This document shows, in pieces, positions 1 to 10,247 of a stretch of 64,000 nt of DNA. The stretch's first letter is position 1; each line of letters starts with the position of its first letter. The DNA lies in NCBI GenBank assembly GCA_028282885.1, contig JANQGX010000074.1:1-64000 (forward strand), read 5' to 3'. Below the pieces are notes generated by a model. It worked only from the letters and a program-made list of their open reading frames with translations. It was not told the origin of the DNA and ran no database searches. Source of the DNA: SAR324 cluster bacterium. GTDB taxonomy: Bacteria > SAR324 > XYD2-FULL-50-16. The position numbers and the translations under genes are program-made.

Positions 1-166
1 GTACTTGGAAGTTTCCCGGGTGAATGACGGATAAACAGCGGCCCGCTCAGGCCTACAGCTTGAGCCAGCTAGGTATGGAGTGGGATGACGACCGGATAGG
101 ATGGATTGATCACAAATGGTGCTTGAGTCCGTCTGATTGATAAGATCTGATTTAGAAGAGTCCGAC
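1..166. other. window edge upstream of dnaG; nothing firm
   Basis: Frame 2 is open from the window edge to a TAA at 32-34, so a few C-terminal codons of an upstream plus-strand gene may lie here, but ten residues are too few to recognise. No tRNA-like fold or convincing promoter was seen in the rest. Confidence 0.3.
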
Positions 167-2014
167 ATGCTCAAAAAAACTGGTTTTATCTCTCAAGAGC
201 AAAAAGAGCATATCCTGAAGCAAACGGATATTGTCCAGTTGATTGGGGAATATGTTCAATTGAAACCGTCCGGTAGAACTTTCAAAGGGCTGTGTCCGTT
301 TCACCAGGAAAAAACCCCCTCTTTCACTGTTTCCCCGTCATATCAAAATTACAACTGTTTCGGTTGTGGTGAATCCGGTGATTCGATTCGATTTGTAATG
401 GCAATCGAAAACCTTCAGTTTCCTGAAGCATTGAGGTTCCTTGCGGAAAGGTCTGGTATTCAGCTACAAACGGATGATTCAAAAACCTTTCGGAAATCAT
501 ATAACACTGATGTTGAGAAGTGCCTGGAATCGAGTTTTGATTTTTTTCGCAAAAATCTGGTCGGCTCAAAAGATGAGAGTGAGGTAAAACAGTACCTGGC
601 AAAAAGAAGTATCGACAGCAAACTGGCCGAATCCTTTCAATTAGGCTTTGTAAGCGCCGGCTGGCAAAATCTGAATCGATACTTAAAACAACAGGCAATG
701 AATGACGAGCTGCAGGAAAAAGCAGGTCTGATCAAGAAAGGGGACAGGGGTAATTACTATGACCGGATGCGGCATCGACTGATATTTCCTATTCGGGACA
801 GACGAAAACGTCTTCTGGGATTTGCAGGAAGAGCAATAGGTGATGAAGAGCCAAAATACCTGAATCCGCCTGAGACCGAACTATATAAAAAGAGTTCAGT
901 CTTTTATGGTATAGACAAGGCGCATGATCATATCAGGAGAAGTCGAAGGGCAATTGTTGTGGAAGGATATCTTGATGTAATCAGATTACATGAGCAGGAG
1001 TGGTTTGAAACCGTTGCCACTTGTGGAACGTCTGTGACCAAAGAGCACATAGGTGTGCTGAAACAGTGTGGAGCGGATGAGGTTGTCTTGTTGTTTGATG
1101 GTGACGAAGCCGGCATAAAAGCTGCACATAAATCAGCCAGATTTTTCCTGGAGAACGATCTTGACAGCAGAGTTATAATCTTGCCGGAAGGGCTGGATCC
1201 TGATGACTATTTCAAAAACCATTCGAATCAGGATTTTAAAGCCTTGCTGGCAAACGCCTTGTATGATTTTGAATTTATTATCCAAAAAACACGTGAGGAG
1301 ATTTCTGAAAAAGGAATTCAAAAACGTGAAACCTTAATCAGGGAGATTGTTCAACTATCCGCAAACGTAGGAACAGGAACAAAAAGGGACCTGTTTCTGG
1401 CCAAAATTGCCGATGAGTTTAAGGTTGGTAAAACCAAACTTGAACAGATTCAAAACCAATCGATAAAACAGGAAGCACCTCAACCCTCCAACCCGGAGAA
1501 ACCGACCTCTTTATTATTTGGAAAAGAGCATTTAGCTGAGGTTAAATTCCTGCAGTATCTGATGAATCATGTTGAGGGAATATCCATAGCAAGGGAAAAA
1601 ATTTCTACACAAGAATTCATAAACAGAGACTTGGCAAAAATTTATGCGCGATTTTTGCAGCTAAGTGATGATGAATTCAAATTGTTGAAGGCAGGGGATT
1701 TTCCCGAGCAGTTTATAGAGCATAGTTCCCTTTTAATGAATTTGCTGCACCACGAAACAGAGTATAAAGGGCCTTTGCAGATAAGACCCGACTCTGAAGA
1801 GATGTTGAAGCTTAAGCAAGAAAATGAAGAACAGACCCGGAGTTTCTCGGAAAGAGGTTTTAATATCAGGATCAATAGCTTGAAGAAAAACAAAAAAGCT
1901 CACGACCTCAAAAAACTGCAATATTATTCTCCGGAGCAGGAGAAAAAGGCGGTAAAGAGGTTTGTTGAAGAGAGAAATATCACAAGCGGGTTCAATAAGG
2001 TCGAAAACCAATAG
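167..2014 (+). CDS. dnaG: DNA primase DnaG
   Basis: DnaG makes the RNA primers for lagging-strand synthesis and works with the replicative helicase. The N-terminal zinc-binding domain is clear, with CPFH (Cys43, His46) and CFGC (Cys64, Cys67). The catalytic core follows with a TOPRIM fold: VVEGYLDVI carries Glu266 and LLFDGDEAG carries the metal-binding Asp311 and Asp313. The C-terminal third is poorly conserved, as expected for the helicase-interaction domain. I chose the ATG at 167, which begins MLKKTGFIS. An in-frame TTG at 137 would add ten residues, but it has no ribosome binding site and the family does not need it. The gene is followed by rpoD, the classic macromolecular-synthesis order, with no rpsU visible upstream. 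The length of 615 aa is normal for the family. Confidence 0.97.
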   Translation: MLKKTGFISQEQKEHILKQTDIVQLIGEYVQLKPSGRTFKGLCPFHQEKTPSFTVSPSYQNYNCFGCGESGDSIRFVMAIENLQFPEALRFLAERSGIQLQTDDSKTFRKSYNTDVEKCLESSFDFFRKNLVGSKDESEVKQYLAKRSIDSKLAESFQLGFVSAGWQNLNRYLKQQAMNDELQEKAGLIKKGDRGNYYDRMRHRLIFPIRDRRKRLLGFAGRAIGDEEPKYLNPPETELYKKSSVFYGIDKAHDHIRRSRRAIVVEGYLDVIRLHEQEWFETVATCGTSVTKEHIGVLKQCGADEVVLLFDGDEAGIKAAHKSARFFLENDLDSRVIILPEGLDPDDYFKNHSNQDFKALLANALYDFEFIIQKTREEISEKGIQKRETLIREIVQLSANVGTGTKRDLFLAKIADEFKVGKTKLEQIQNQSIKQEAPQPSNPEKPTSLLFGKEHLAEVKFLQYLMNHVEGISIAREKISTQEFINRDLAKIYARFLQLSDDEFKLLKAGDFPEQFIEHSSLLMNLLHHETEYKGPLQIRPDSEEMLKLKQENEEQTRSFSERGFNIRINSLKKNKKAHDLKKLQYYSPEQEKKAVKRFVEERNITSGFNKVENQ

Positions 2015-2077
2015 TCAATTCTATTTGCATTTCGATTACCCGTGCTCAGATGTCGCAGCGGGTTGTCGACCCATAAT

Positions 2078-2109
2078 TTTCGAAACGGCAATTTCACCCG
2101 TTTCCGAAA
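2078..2109 (+). promoter_or_regulatory. RNA hairpin between dnaG and rpoD
   Basis: TTTCGAAACGG (2078-2088) pairs with CCGTTTC (2098-2104) and GAAA (2106-2109), leaving one bulged C and a 9-nt loop. No T-run follows, so it is not a textbook terminator. In E. coli the dnaG-rpoD junction also carries a terminator or processing signal. By analogy this hairpin may tune rpoD expression, which is inference. It ends 18 nt before the preferred rpoD start. Confidence 0.45.
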
Positions 2110-2127
2110 GCCCAAAGGATGACCGTC

Positions 2128-4326
<2,199 letters not shown>

Positions 4327-4633
4327 AAACAAGAGGTTTAAGTCTGACTATCGTACCTATGGGCGATCAGTTCCCAGAGCAGGACATCCCCGGCGATAAT
4401 CGGCTTTTCCGAGTTAGGCATTTTCCATTAATTACCAGTCAATACAGACTTTCCTTCGGGTTTGTCCATCCGTGATGAACCCTCCTTATTGATCAGTCTT
4501 ATCTCTGGAACATAATGAGGTTTGCAGCAATGCTGTTATTGTTGCAAACTTGAATCTGCCCTATTGAATACCACGTTTGTCATGGCTGAGGGACGTGTGG
4601 AACACAACCAATCAAAGACAGGTAAGAATAAAA
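4327..4633 (+). other. rpoD-aspS intergenic leader region
   Basis: About 300 bases without a recognisable gene. It holds a strong hairpin, listed separately at 4520-4549, and a weak ribosome binding site before the aspS ATG. No clear terminator follows rpoD. The in-frame TTG at 4577 would extend AspS by 19 unconserved residues and is rejected as the start. Confidence 0.5.
4520..4549 (+). promoter_or_regulatory. 12-bp hairpin in the aspS leader
   Basis: GTTTGCAGCAAT (4520-4531) and ATTGTTGCAAAC (4538-4549) form a 12-bp stem with one G-U pair and a 6-nt loop. It lies 84 nt before the aspS start and has no T-run behind it. It could be a structured 5' leader or a processing site. I do not recognise a T-box specifier or AGGGUGGNACCGCG-type motif, so a T-box is not supported. 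Confidence 0.4.
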
Positions 4634-6430
4634 ATGGAGCTTGATCATTTAGGAAGTTGGTGCAGAACAAAAAAGTGTGGAGATTTAAGAGCTGGTGACA
4701 TCGGAACCGAACAGATTCTGATGGGTTGGGTGAATACCAGGCGTGATCACGGTGGCGTCATTTTTTGCGATCTCAGAGATTATACAGGGATTTCCCAGGT
4801 GGTCTTCGGTTCGCAACACGATGTGCAGGCTTTTGAAAAGGCTGACAAGGTACGATCCGAGTATGTTCTTGCTGTCCAGGGAACAGTTGCACAAAGAGAT
4901 CCTGAAACCATTAACCCGAAGATGGTGACTGGTGAAGTGGAGTTACACGTAAAAGAAATCAAGATTCTCAATGCCTGCAGTCTGCTTCCATTCCAGTTGT
5001 CAGAAGAGCAACAAGAGGTGGGTGAAAAGACCAGACTGCAATTTCGAACGCTTGATCTTAGAAAGCCTGCCATGCAGCAGATTTTAATGATGCGCTCCCA
5101 TGCGGCACATACTGTTCGCAGTTTTTTTATCGACCATGGCTTTTTTGAAGTGGAAACCCCGGTTCTGACCAAATCGACACCTGAAGGTGCCAGGGATTTT
5201 CTGGTTCCCTCGAGGGTCAATCCAGGTAAGTTCTTTGCTTTGCCCCAATCTCCCCAGCTTTTCAAGCAAATGCTGATGGTCAGCGGCTATGACAGGTATT
5301 TTCAAATAGTTAAATGTTTCAGGGATGAGGATTTAAGAGGCAACCGCCAGCCCGAATTTACCCAGATTGATATTGAGCTATCCTTTACCTCGCAAGAAGA
5401 GATTTTGGACTTGATGGAGAGAATGATAGCAGATCTGTTTAAAAAGACCATCGGAACAGAAGTTCATCTGCCGATTCAGAGAATAACCTATCAGGAGGCT
5501 GTGGATACATTCGGAAGCGACGCTCCTGATTTGAGATTTGGTCTGCCCCTGGTAAACCTCAGCGATATCGCGGGGAGTTGCTCTTTCCAGGTTTTTGCCA
5601 ATGCCATCAAAAATGGCGGGACCGTCAAAGCAATTATGGTTCCGGGGGGTGCTGCCTTTTCCAGAAAGGAATTGGACGATCTGACCGATTTTGTCAAAAT
5701 ATATCGCGCCAAAGGGATGGCCTATGTTAAGATGAAGGAGGAAGGTTGGCAATCTCCCATCGCTAAGTTTTTCACCGACGAGGAAAAGGAAGAGATAAAC
5801 AAACGAACCGGCGCCAATGTCGGGGATTTGCTTCTGTTTGGAGCTGATGAGACAAAAATTGTTCATGATTCCCTGGGTAATCTGAGAAAGGAAATCGCCA
5901 GAAAAACCGGTTTAATCGACGATAATGATTATCGATTTGTCTGGGTAACGGACTTTCCACTTTTCGAGTACGATACCGAGGAAAAAAGATATACCTCATC
6001 TCATCACCCCTTTACAATGCCGGATGAGCATGATTTGGACGAATGGGAAAAAAGCGATCCGTCTAAAATAAAATCCGTTGCATTCGATTTGGTGTTAAAC
6101 GGTGTTGAACTAGGCGGAGGAAGTATCAGAATTCACCGCAAGGATATCCAGGAACGTGTTTTCAGGTTACTGGAGTTGACGGAGGAGGAAACGGAACAAA
6201 AATTCGGCTTTTTCCTGAAGGCTTTGGAGCAGGGAGCACCTCCTCATGGTGGATTGGCTTTCGGTTTTGACAGGATTATGATGTTTCTGGCGAAAACAAA
6301 CTCAATTCGTGATGTCATCGCATTTCCAAAAACACAGCAGGCTTCCTGTCTATTGACTGATGCTCCTTCATTGGTGGATAAAAACCAGCTAAAAGAGTTG
6401 AATATTGCAACTCGAAAAACTGTCTCCTAA
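4634..6430 (+). CDS. aspS: aspartyl-tRNA synthetase, probably non-discriminating
   Basis: AspS charges tRNA-Asp with aspartate. It is a class II synthetase of the bacterial type. The N-terminal anticodon-binding OB fold (about residues 15-115) is followed by the catalytic domain with QSPQLFKQMLMVSGYDRYFQI, FRDEDLRGNRQPEFTQID (motif 2) and the C-terminal GLAFGFDRIMM (motif 3). The bacterial insertion domain lies between motifs 2 and 3. The length of 598 aa is typical. The OB fold reads RRDHGG with His39 where E. coli has RRDLGS. That histidine is one of the residues linked in the literature to non-discriminating AspRS enzymes, which also charge tRNA-Asn. The presence of gatB in the same window fits. 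The start is ATG 4634, just behind CAGGT. Confidence 0.96.
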   Translation: MELDHLGSWCRTKKCGDLRAGDIGTEQILMGWVNTRRDHGGVIFCDLRDYTGISQVVFGSQHDVQAFEKADKVRSEYVLAVQGTVAQRDPETINPKMVTGEVELHVKEIKILNACSLLPFQLSEEQQEVGEKTRLQFRTLDLRKPAMQQILMMRSHAAHTVRSFFIDHGFFEVETPVLTKSTPEGARDFLVPSRVNPGKFFALPQSPQLFKQMLMVSGYDRYFQIVKCFRDEDLRGNRQPEFTQIDIELSFTSQEEILDLMERMIADLFKKTIGTEVHLPIQRITYQEAVDTFGSDAPDLRFGLPLVNLSDIAGSCSFQVFANAIKNGGTVKAIMVPGGAAFSRKELDDLTDFVKIYRAKGMAYVKMKEEGWQSPIAKFFTDEEKEEINKRTGANVGDLLLFGADETKIVHDSLGNLRKEIARKTGLIDDNDYRFVWVTDFPLFEYDTEEKRYTSSHHPFTMPDEHDLDEWEKSDPSKIKSVAFDLVLNGVELGGGSIRIHRKDIQERVFRLLELTEEETEQKFGFFLKALEQGAPPHGGLAFGFDRIMMFLAKTNSIRDVIAFPKTQQASCLLTDAPSLVDKNQLKELNIATRKTVS

Positions 6431-6472
6431 TAGGCGACGGATTGGTTTCCTGAATCAAATACAGGATACATC

Positions 6473-7366
6473 ATGAGTCTGAAAATCGGTTTGGCACTGG
6501 GAAGTGGGGCGGCCAGGGGCCTTGCGCACCTAGGGGTTATCAAGGCCCTGCACAAGGCTGATATCCCAATTGATGTTGTCTCAGGAACGAGCATCGGGGC
6601 TATTATTGCAGCGGTCTACGGCGCCAATCCGAATATAGATGCAGCTATCCGCAGCGTAAGTAATTACCTGGGATCTTCTGATTTTGATCGAACAAGATTA
6701 GAATTGATCAAGGAGAGTGCGTTGGAACCCAAGGGTTATTTTGGGGCCATCAGAAAATATATCAACACCGGGCTGTTTTTTGCGGTTTCTTTTCGCAGGA
6801 GTTCGTTTATTTCTGAAGAAACGTATCGACGAAACCTGGAAAAAATCCTTCCCCAAGGCAGTATAGAAGATCTTCCTGTGAAAATCGGTTTGGTTTCCAT
6901 GAATCTCCACACTGCTGCCGAAGAGCAATCCGTTTCAGGGAATATCATCGAAAAAGTAATGGCCAGTTGCTCAATTCCCGGGATATTCCCTCCCATTCCA
7001 TTCAATGATTCGCTTTATGTTGATGGTTCCTGGATTAATCCCGTACCGGTTAACGTTGCCAGAAATCTTGGAGCGGATTTCGTCATCGCTGTAGATGTTT
7101 CTCCGGGGCTTGATGAAGCCCATAGGGAGATGAACGGGTTTGATATCACCCTGAAAGCGGCGGAAGGCTCACGGCACTGTTTGAAAGAGATCAGAATGTC
7201 CAAGGCCGACGTCGCCTTAAGAGTGGATCTAAAGGAAATGCACTGGGCAGATTTCTCACAGATCGATACCTGCACCAAAGCAGGAGAGAAAACAGTTGAA
7301 CAATCCCTTGATTTGATCCGGAAAAAGATCTTCTGGAAAAAGCTTAAGAAAACCCTGTTTCTATAA
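6473..7366 (+). CDS. patatin-like phospholipase (RssA/YchK type)
   Basis: A predicted serine lipid acyl hydrolase of the bacterial patatin family. The oxyanion loop is GSGAARG (residues 10-16), the nucleophile elbow is GTSIG with Ser40, and the catalytic aspartate is Asp184 in DGSWINP, so the Ser-Asp dyad is intact. There is no signal peptide or membrane segment, so it is cytosolic or membrane-associated. The length of 297 aa is normal for the short RssA-like group. It starts 42 bp after aspS and could be co-transcribed with it. The substrate cannot be read from sequence. The C-terminus is unusually Lys-rich, ending in two Lys-Lys pairs. Confidence 0.9.
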   Translation: MSLKIGLALGSGAARGLAHLGVIKALHKADIPIDVVSGTSIGAIIAAVYGANPNIDAAIRSVSNYLGSSDFDRTRLELIKESALEPKGYFGAIRKYINTGLFFAVSFRRSSFISEETYRRNLEKILPQGSIEDLPVKIGLVSMNLHTAAEEQSVSGNIIEKVMASCSIPGIFPPIPFNDSLYVDGSWINPVPVNVARNLGADFVIAVDVSPGLDEAHREMNGFDITLKAAEGSRHCLKEIRMSKADVALRVDLKEMHWADFSQIDTCTKAGEKTVEQSLDLIRKKIFWKKLKKTLFL

Positions 7367-7451
7367 TATCACAACTGCAACTTCAGTTTCCCTGTTCTAC
7401 TGTTTATCAATCTCCAGAATTGAACGTCTCATCTGCGTTTTAATTATGAGT

Positions 7452-7468
7452 AGGCTCACCTTTTGCAT
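7452..7468 (+). promoter_or_regulatory. candidate sigma-54 (-24/-12) promoter before fliL
   Basis: The sequence TAGGCTC then ACCTT then TTGCA places GG (7454-7455) exactly ten bases before GC (7466-7467), the invariant spacing of sigma-54 promoters. It also matches most of the TGGCAC/TTGCA consensus. It lies about 100 bp upstream of fliL. Flagellar operons in many proteobacteria use sigma-54, which supports the call, but no activator site was identified. Confidence 0.5.
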
Positions 7469-7488
7469 TTTCTCGGGGAAGATTGTTG

Positions 7489-7506
7489 CTCCCCCATTGG
7501 GGAGCT
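7489..7506 (+). promoter_or_regulatory. GC-rich hairpin upstream of fliL
   Basis: GCTCCCC (7489-7495) pairs with GGGGAGC (7500-7506) around a 4-nt loop. It is downstream of the sigma-54-like site and so would lie in the fliL leader. There is no T-run directly behind it. It could be a weak terminator of the preceding lipase transcript or an mRNA structure. Confidence 0.3.
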
Positions 7507-7570
7507 GAAGACGATTAACTTATTACTTTATTTTTATAGGATTTTAGAGTAATTTTTTTGCTGAGAGAAA

Positions 7571-8152
7571 ATGGCAAAAGCATCTAAAATGAATTTTGAC
7601 AGCGGAGGAAAAATGGCTGAAGAAGATGCTGAAGAAGGTGGTGGCAAGAAATTTTTACTTATTATCATTCTTATAATTCTCCTGCTGGCCGGGGGAGGCG
7701 CAGCCGCCTATTTCCTTCTGTTCTCCTCGGATGATTCGGCAGAAACCGGGGAAAAACCTGTTCAGGAACAGATTACGGAAGAAGTTACGGCAGCCGGTCC
7801 AATTGAAGCATCAAAACTGGCCAACCCGCTCTATACTCCGGCAAAAAAATACGTCGTTAATCTTAGGGATGGCAGGCATTTTCTAACCGTTCAGATGGTC
7901 GCAGCTCTAGAGGATCCTGACGCTTTGGCGTTTTTGGCTAAAAGGGAACCGATTATAGATGATGAAATTATAACGCTGCTTGGTAACTTAACCAGTGATG
8001 ATCTAAGGACACCATCAGGAAAGGCACTCCTGAAAAGAGAAATCTATAAAAAAATGAACGGACTGTTTACGCAGGAATTTATCGATGAATCGGAGGATCA
8101 CGATGCAACACCGGTAAAGAAAATCCTTTTTACGGAGTTCATCCTCAATTAA
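7571..8152 (+). CDS. fliL: flagellar basal body-associated protein FliL
   Basis: FliL is an inner-membrane protein around the stator-rotor interface that supports motor torque. The sequence has a charged N-terminal cytoplasmic tail of about 30 residues, then one membrane segment (FLLIIILIILLLAGGGAAAYFLLF), a flexible acidic linker, and a periplasmic domain starting at YVVNLRDGRHFLTVQM, with the typical C-terminal pattern of helix then ILFTEFILN. The length of 193 aa is usual. GAGAG lies just before the ATG. The gene heads the cluster fliL-fliN-fliO. In most genomes fliM sits between fliL and fliN, and it is absent here. Confidence 0.92.
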   Translation: MAKASKMNFDSGGKMAEEDAEEGGGKKFLLIIILIILLLAGGGAAAYFLLFSSDDSAETGEKPVQEQITEEVTAAGPIEASKLANPLYTPAKKYVVNLRDGRHFLTVQMVAALEDPDALAFLAKREPIIDDEIITLLGNLTSDDLRTPSGKALLKREIYKKMNGLFTQEFIDESEDHDATPVKKILFTEFILN

Positions 8153-8183
8153 ACAAAAACAGCAATATTGCTTTTTAAAGCTG

Positions 8184-8242
8184 CACGATTTCGATAAAAT
8201 AGGTGCAAATCGTGAATGGATAATAAATAGTCCAGCACGTGC
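8184..8242. repeat. inverted repeats between fliL and fliN
   Basis: CACGATTT (8184-8191) and AAATCGTG (8207-8214) form an 8-bp inverted repeat with a 15-nt loop. The perfect palindrome GCACGTGC follows at 8235-8242. They occupy the position where fliM is usually encoded. They could be an operator or an mRNA structure that separates fliL from fliN; no regulator is identified. Confidence 0.3.
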
Positions 8243-8278
8243 AGTTTGATACTCTGAACCTATACCGCTTACTCGATT

Positions 8279-8722
8279 ATGGCAGAATCAGGAGAACTGG
8301 ATTTCTCAAGCCTCGACGGAATGGATGACATCGACTGGTCAGATGTCGAAGGTGAATTACAGCAGAATCGAGAAATGCTCATCAAAGAGGCGGAAGCAAA
8401 ATCGCCTTTTGATGAGGCTGCACCGGAAGGCGAAGTTGTAGATGAGACTCCTGCCGATGTTGATATTGATTTTCTGCTGAATGTTCCCCTCAGACTGACT
8501 GTCGAAGTCGGCAGAACCGCTTTGCTTATCAAGGATCTGTTAAACGTGGACCTGGGCTCGATCATTGAGTTGAAAAAGAAAGTGGGGTCCCCATTGCATG
8601 TCCTTATCAATGAGAAGCTGGTAGCCAAGGGTGAGATTGTAGTCCAAAACGAGAAGTTTGGTATCAAGATCACCGAAATCATTGAAGAGAGCGAGAGGCT
8701 TGTCAAACTGCAGGAAAACTAA
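8279..8722 (+). CDS. fliN: flagellar motor switch protein FliN
   Basis: FliN forms most of the C-ring and controls rotation direction together with FliM and FliG. The N-terminal 60 residues are acidic and variable. The SpoA domain occupies roughly residues 58-147, with the characteristic LLNVPLRLTVEVGRTALLIKDLL, then GSIIELKK and the closing ITEIIEESERLVKL. The length of 147 aa is normal. The ribosome binding site is weak. It is separated from fliL by 126 bp holding inverted repeats. The fliO start lies 2 nt after its stop, so the two are surely co-transcribed. Confidence 0.94.
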   Translation: MAESGELDFSSLDGMDDIDWSDVEGELQQNREMLIKEAEAKSPFDEAAPEGEVVDETPADVDIDFLLNVPLRLTVEVGRTALLIKDLLNVDLGSIIELKKKVGSPLHVLINEKLVAKGEIVVQNEKFGIKITEIIEESERLVKLQEN

Positions 8723-8724
8723 AC

Positions 8725-9675
8725 ATGCCGGCTGCCATCTTTTATCTCCTAGTTAGTCTAATCCTGGTACAGTTCCCATTCAACGCCTCTGCAGACAGTA
8801 AAACGTTTAGAATTGAAAAAGTCACAGTCATTCAGGAAAGCAATGCCGATCTGGTTCAATTAGATTTCAAATCCACCTATCAGGAATCAATCAGCTACCA
8901 TTTCGATTCCGGAATGGTTCGGATAACGTTGCCTCACACTGAGTTTGTTGAAGCTTTGGAAGAAAAGATCCGGGTTAACGACAAGTTTCTGGACAGCGTA
9001 CGTTTGTCAAGCGAAGGACTGAACACCATCGTCACAATTCTTTTCGCCGATAGGGATTTTCAAGCCACCGGAAGAATTCTTGATCGAAAAGCCGGAAGCA
9101 TACTCACCATCTCCGTTTACAAGTCTGATGATGCTGTACCGGCAGAGCCCGAACCTGAATTCATATCCACCGGTGAATCCGGGGCGGAATCCTCCCCTTC
9201 CTTGTCGTTTTCTGACGATTTACTTGCCAGCAGCAATGTCACCGTCAGCATTGTTAAAATGCTTGTGGCGCTATCCGCAATTCTTTTGTTTTTCTATGGG
9301 TTACTCTGGGCTTACAACAGGTTTTTTGTTCGCAAGTTCAGTTTCAGGAAAGGGGATCACCTGATAAAAATGGTGTCTTCTTATCATATCAGCCCGAAAC
9401 AGAAAATCATTGTGCTCAACGTAGACAATAAAACCTTTGCCTGTGGAGTAACATCGAACAATATAAATCTAATTTCGGAAATAAAAGACGATTCATTTGA
9501 TCAGTTTGTTTCCGGATTGAACCACGATGAAAACAAAGAGGTGGATTTCTCCAGATTGAGAACCCAATACCTGGAAAGCAAAATCGCAAATGACAACACC
9601 GAATCAGCAAAGACCACCACGACTTTTGCTTCTGAACTAATGAACAAAGTGAAAAAACTGAAGCCTATCGACTAA
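8725..9675 (+). CDS. fliO: flagellar biosynthetic protein FliO with an extended periplasmic domain
   Basis: FliO assists assembly of the FliP-FliQ-FliR export gate. Residues 1-23 are a signal peptide ending in NASADS. Residues 25-140 form a periplasmic beta-rich domain, possibly AMIN-like. One membrane segment follows near residues 172-195. The cytoplasmic FliO core then shows the diagnostic pattern YHISPKQKIIVLNVDNKTFACGVT. Family members are often only about 120 aa, so at 316 aa this one carries a large N-terminal extension; long FliO proteins with such a domain are known. It follows fliN directly. The FliP and FliQ partners are encoded about 36 kb away at 45.8-46.9 kb. Confidence 0.85.
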   Translation: MPAAIFYLLVSLILVQFPFNASADSKTFRIEKVTVIQESNADLVQLDFKSTYQESISYHFDSGMVRITLPHTEFVEALEEKIRVNDKFLDSVRLSSEGLNTIVTILFADRDFQATGRILDRKAGSILTISVYKSDDAVPAEPEPEFISTGESGAESSPSLSFSDDLLASSNVTVSIVKMLVALSAILLFFYGLLWAYNRFFVRKFSFRKGDHLIKMVSSYHISPKQKIIVLNVDNKTFACGVTSNNINLISEIKDDSFDQFVSGLNHDENKEVDFSRLRTQYLESKIANDNTESAKTTTTFASELMNKVKKLKPID

Positions 9676-9830
9676 AACCCTGTCAACGGTTGTCTATCCC
9701 ACCTCCTAATGCCTATTGAATTTCTTCGCAGTTACATCCATGATTGGTGAAGTGACTGGATCATTACACATGCCATTTTGTCGATTTTCCCGGTTGTATA
9801 CCTGCCCTTGGTGATTTTCCGTACATCCGG

Positions 9831-10244
9831 ATGTCACCTTGGATTATAACCTCCAAAAAACCTGAAATGAGTGAAACTGAACTGGAATATAATATTGATA
9901 TTTGCGGGCTGAGGCTGTTTGCTTATCACGGCGTTTTTCCTGAAGAGAACAAACTGGGTCAGGAGTTTAAAATAGATCTCTACCTCAAAGTTATCCGTGC
10001 AACACCGGGAGCAGATGATAATCTGAAAAATGTGCTTTCTTATTGGGATGTAATCGAGCTGGTCAAAGCTTTGTTTACCGGAAAGACATTTAAACTCCTC
10101 GAAACCGCTGCGCATAGCATTCTGCAAGAGTTAACCCAGTTTCCACAAATCAAGTATGCACGTATTCACCTGAAGAAACTTACACCTCCGATACCTGTAA
10201 CTGTGGACTATGTCGGAGTGGTATTCGAAAAAGAATATTTTTAG
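9831..10244 (+). CDS. folB: dihydroneopterin aldolase FolB
   Basis: FolB converts 7,8-dihydroneopterin to 6-hydroxymethyl-dihydropterin in folate synthesis. The family pattern is visible as LRLFAYHGVFPEENKLGQEFKIDLYL, then the acidic SYWDVIELVKALF and KLLETAAHSI, and the closing VRIHLKK-like segment ARIHLKKLTPPIP. It forms a homo-oligomeric tunnelling fold in the cytosol. The start is uncertain: ATG 9831 gives 137 aa, while ATG 9867 (MSETELEYNIDI) gives 125 aa, closer to the family's usual 115-125 aa. Its stop is 3 nt before thiN, indicating co-transcription. Other folate genes are not in the window. Confidence 0.92.
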   Translation: MSPWIITSKKPEMSETELEYNIDICGLRLFAYHGVFPEENKLGQEFKIDLYLKVIRATPGADDNLKNVLSYWDVIELVKALFTGKTFKLLETAAHSILQELTQFPQIKYARIHLKKLTPPIPVTVDYVGVVFEKEYF

Positions 10245-10247
10245 CCT

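Noticed and set aside
4780..5265. 161-aa minus-strand frame opposite aspS
   Set aside because: Entirely inside aspS with no recognisable motif; a shadow frame.
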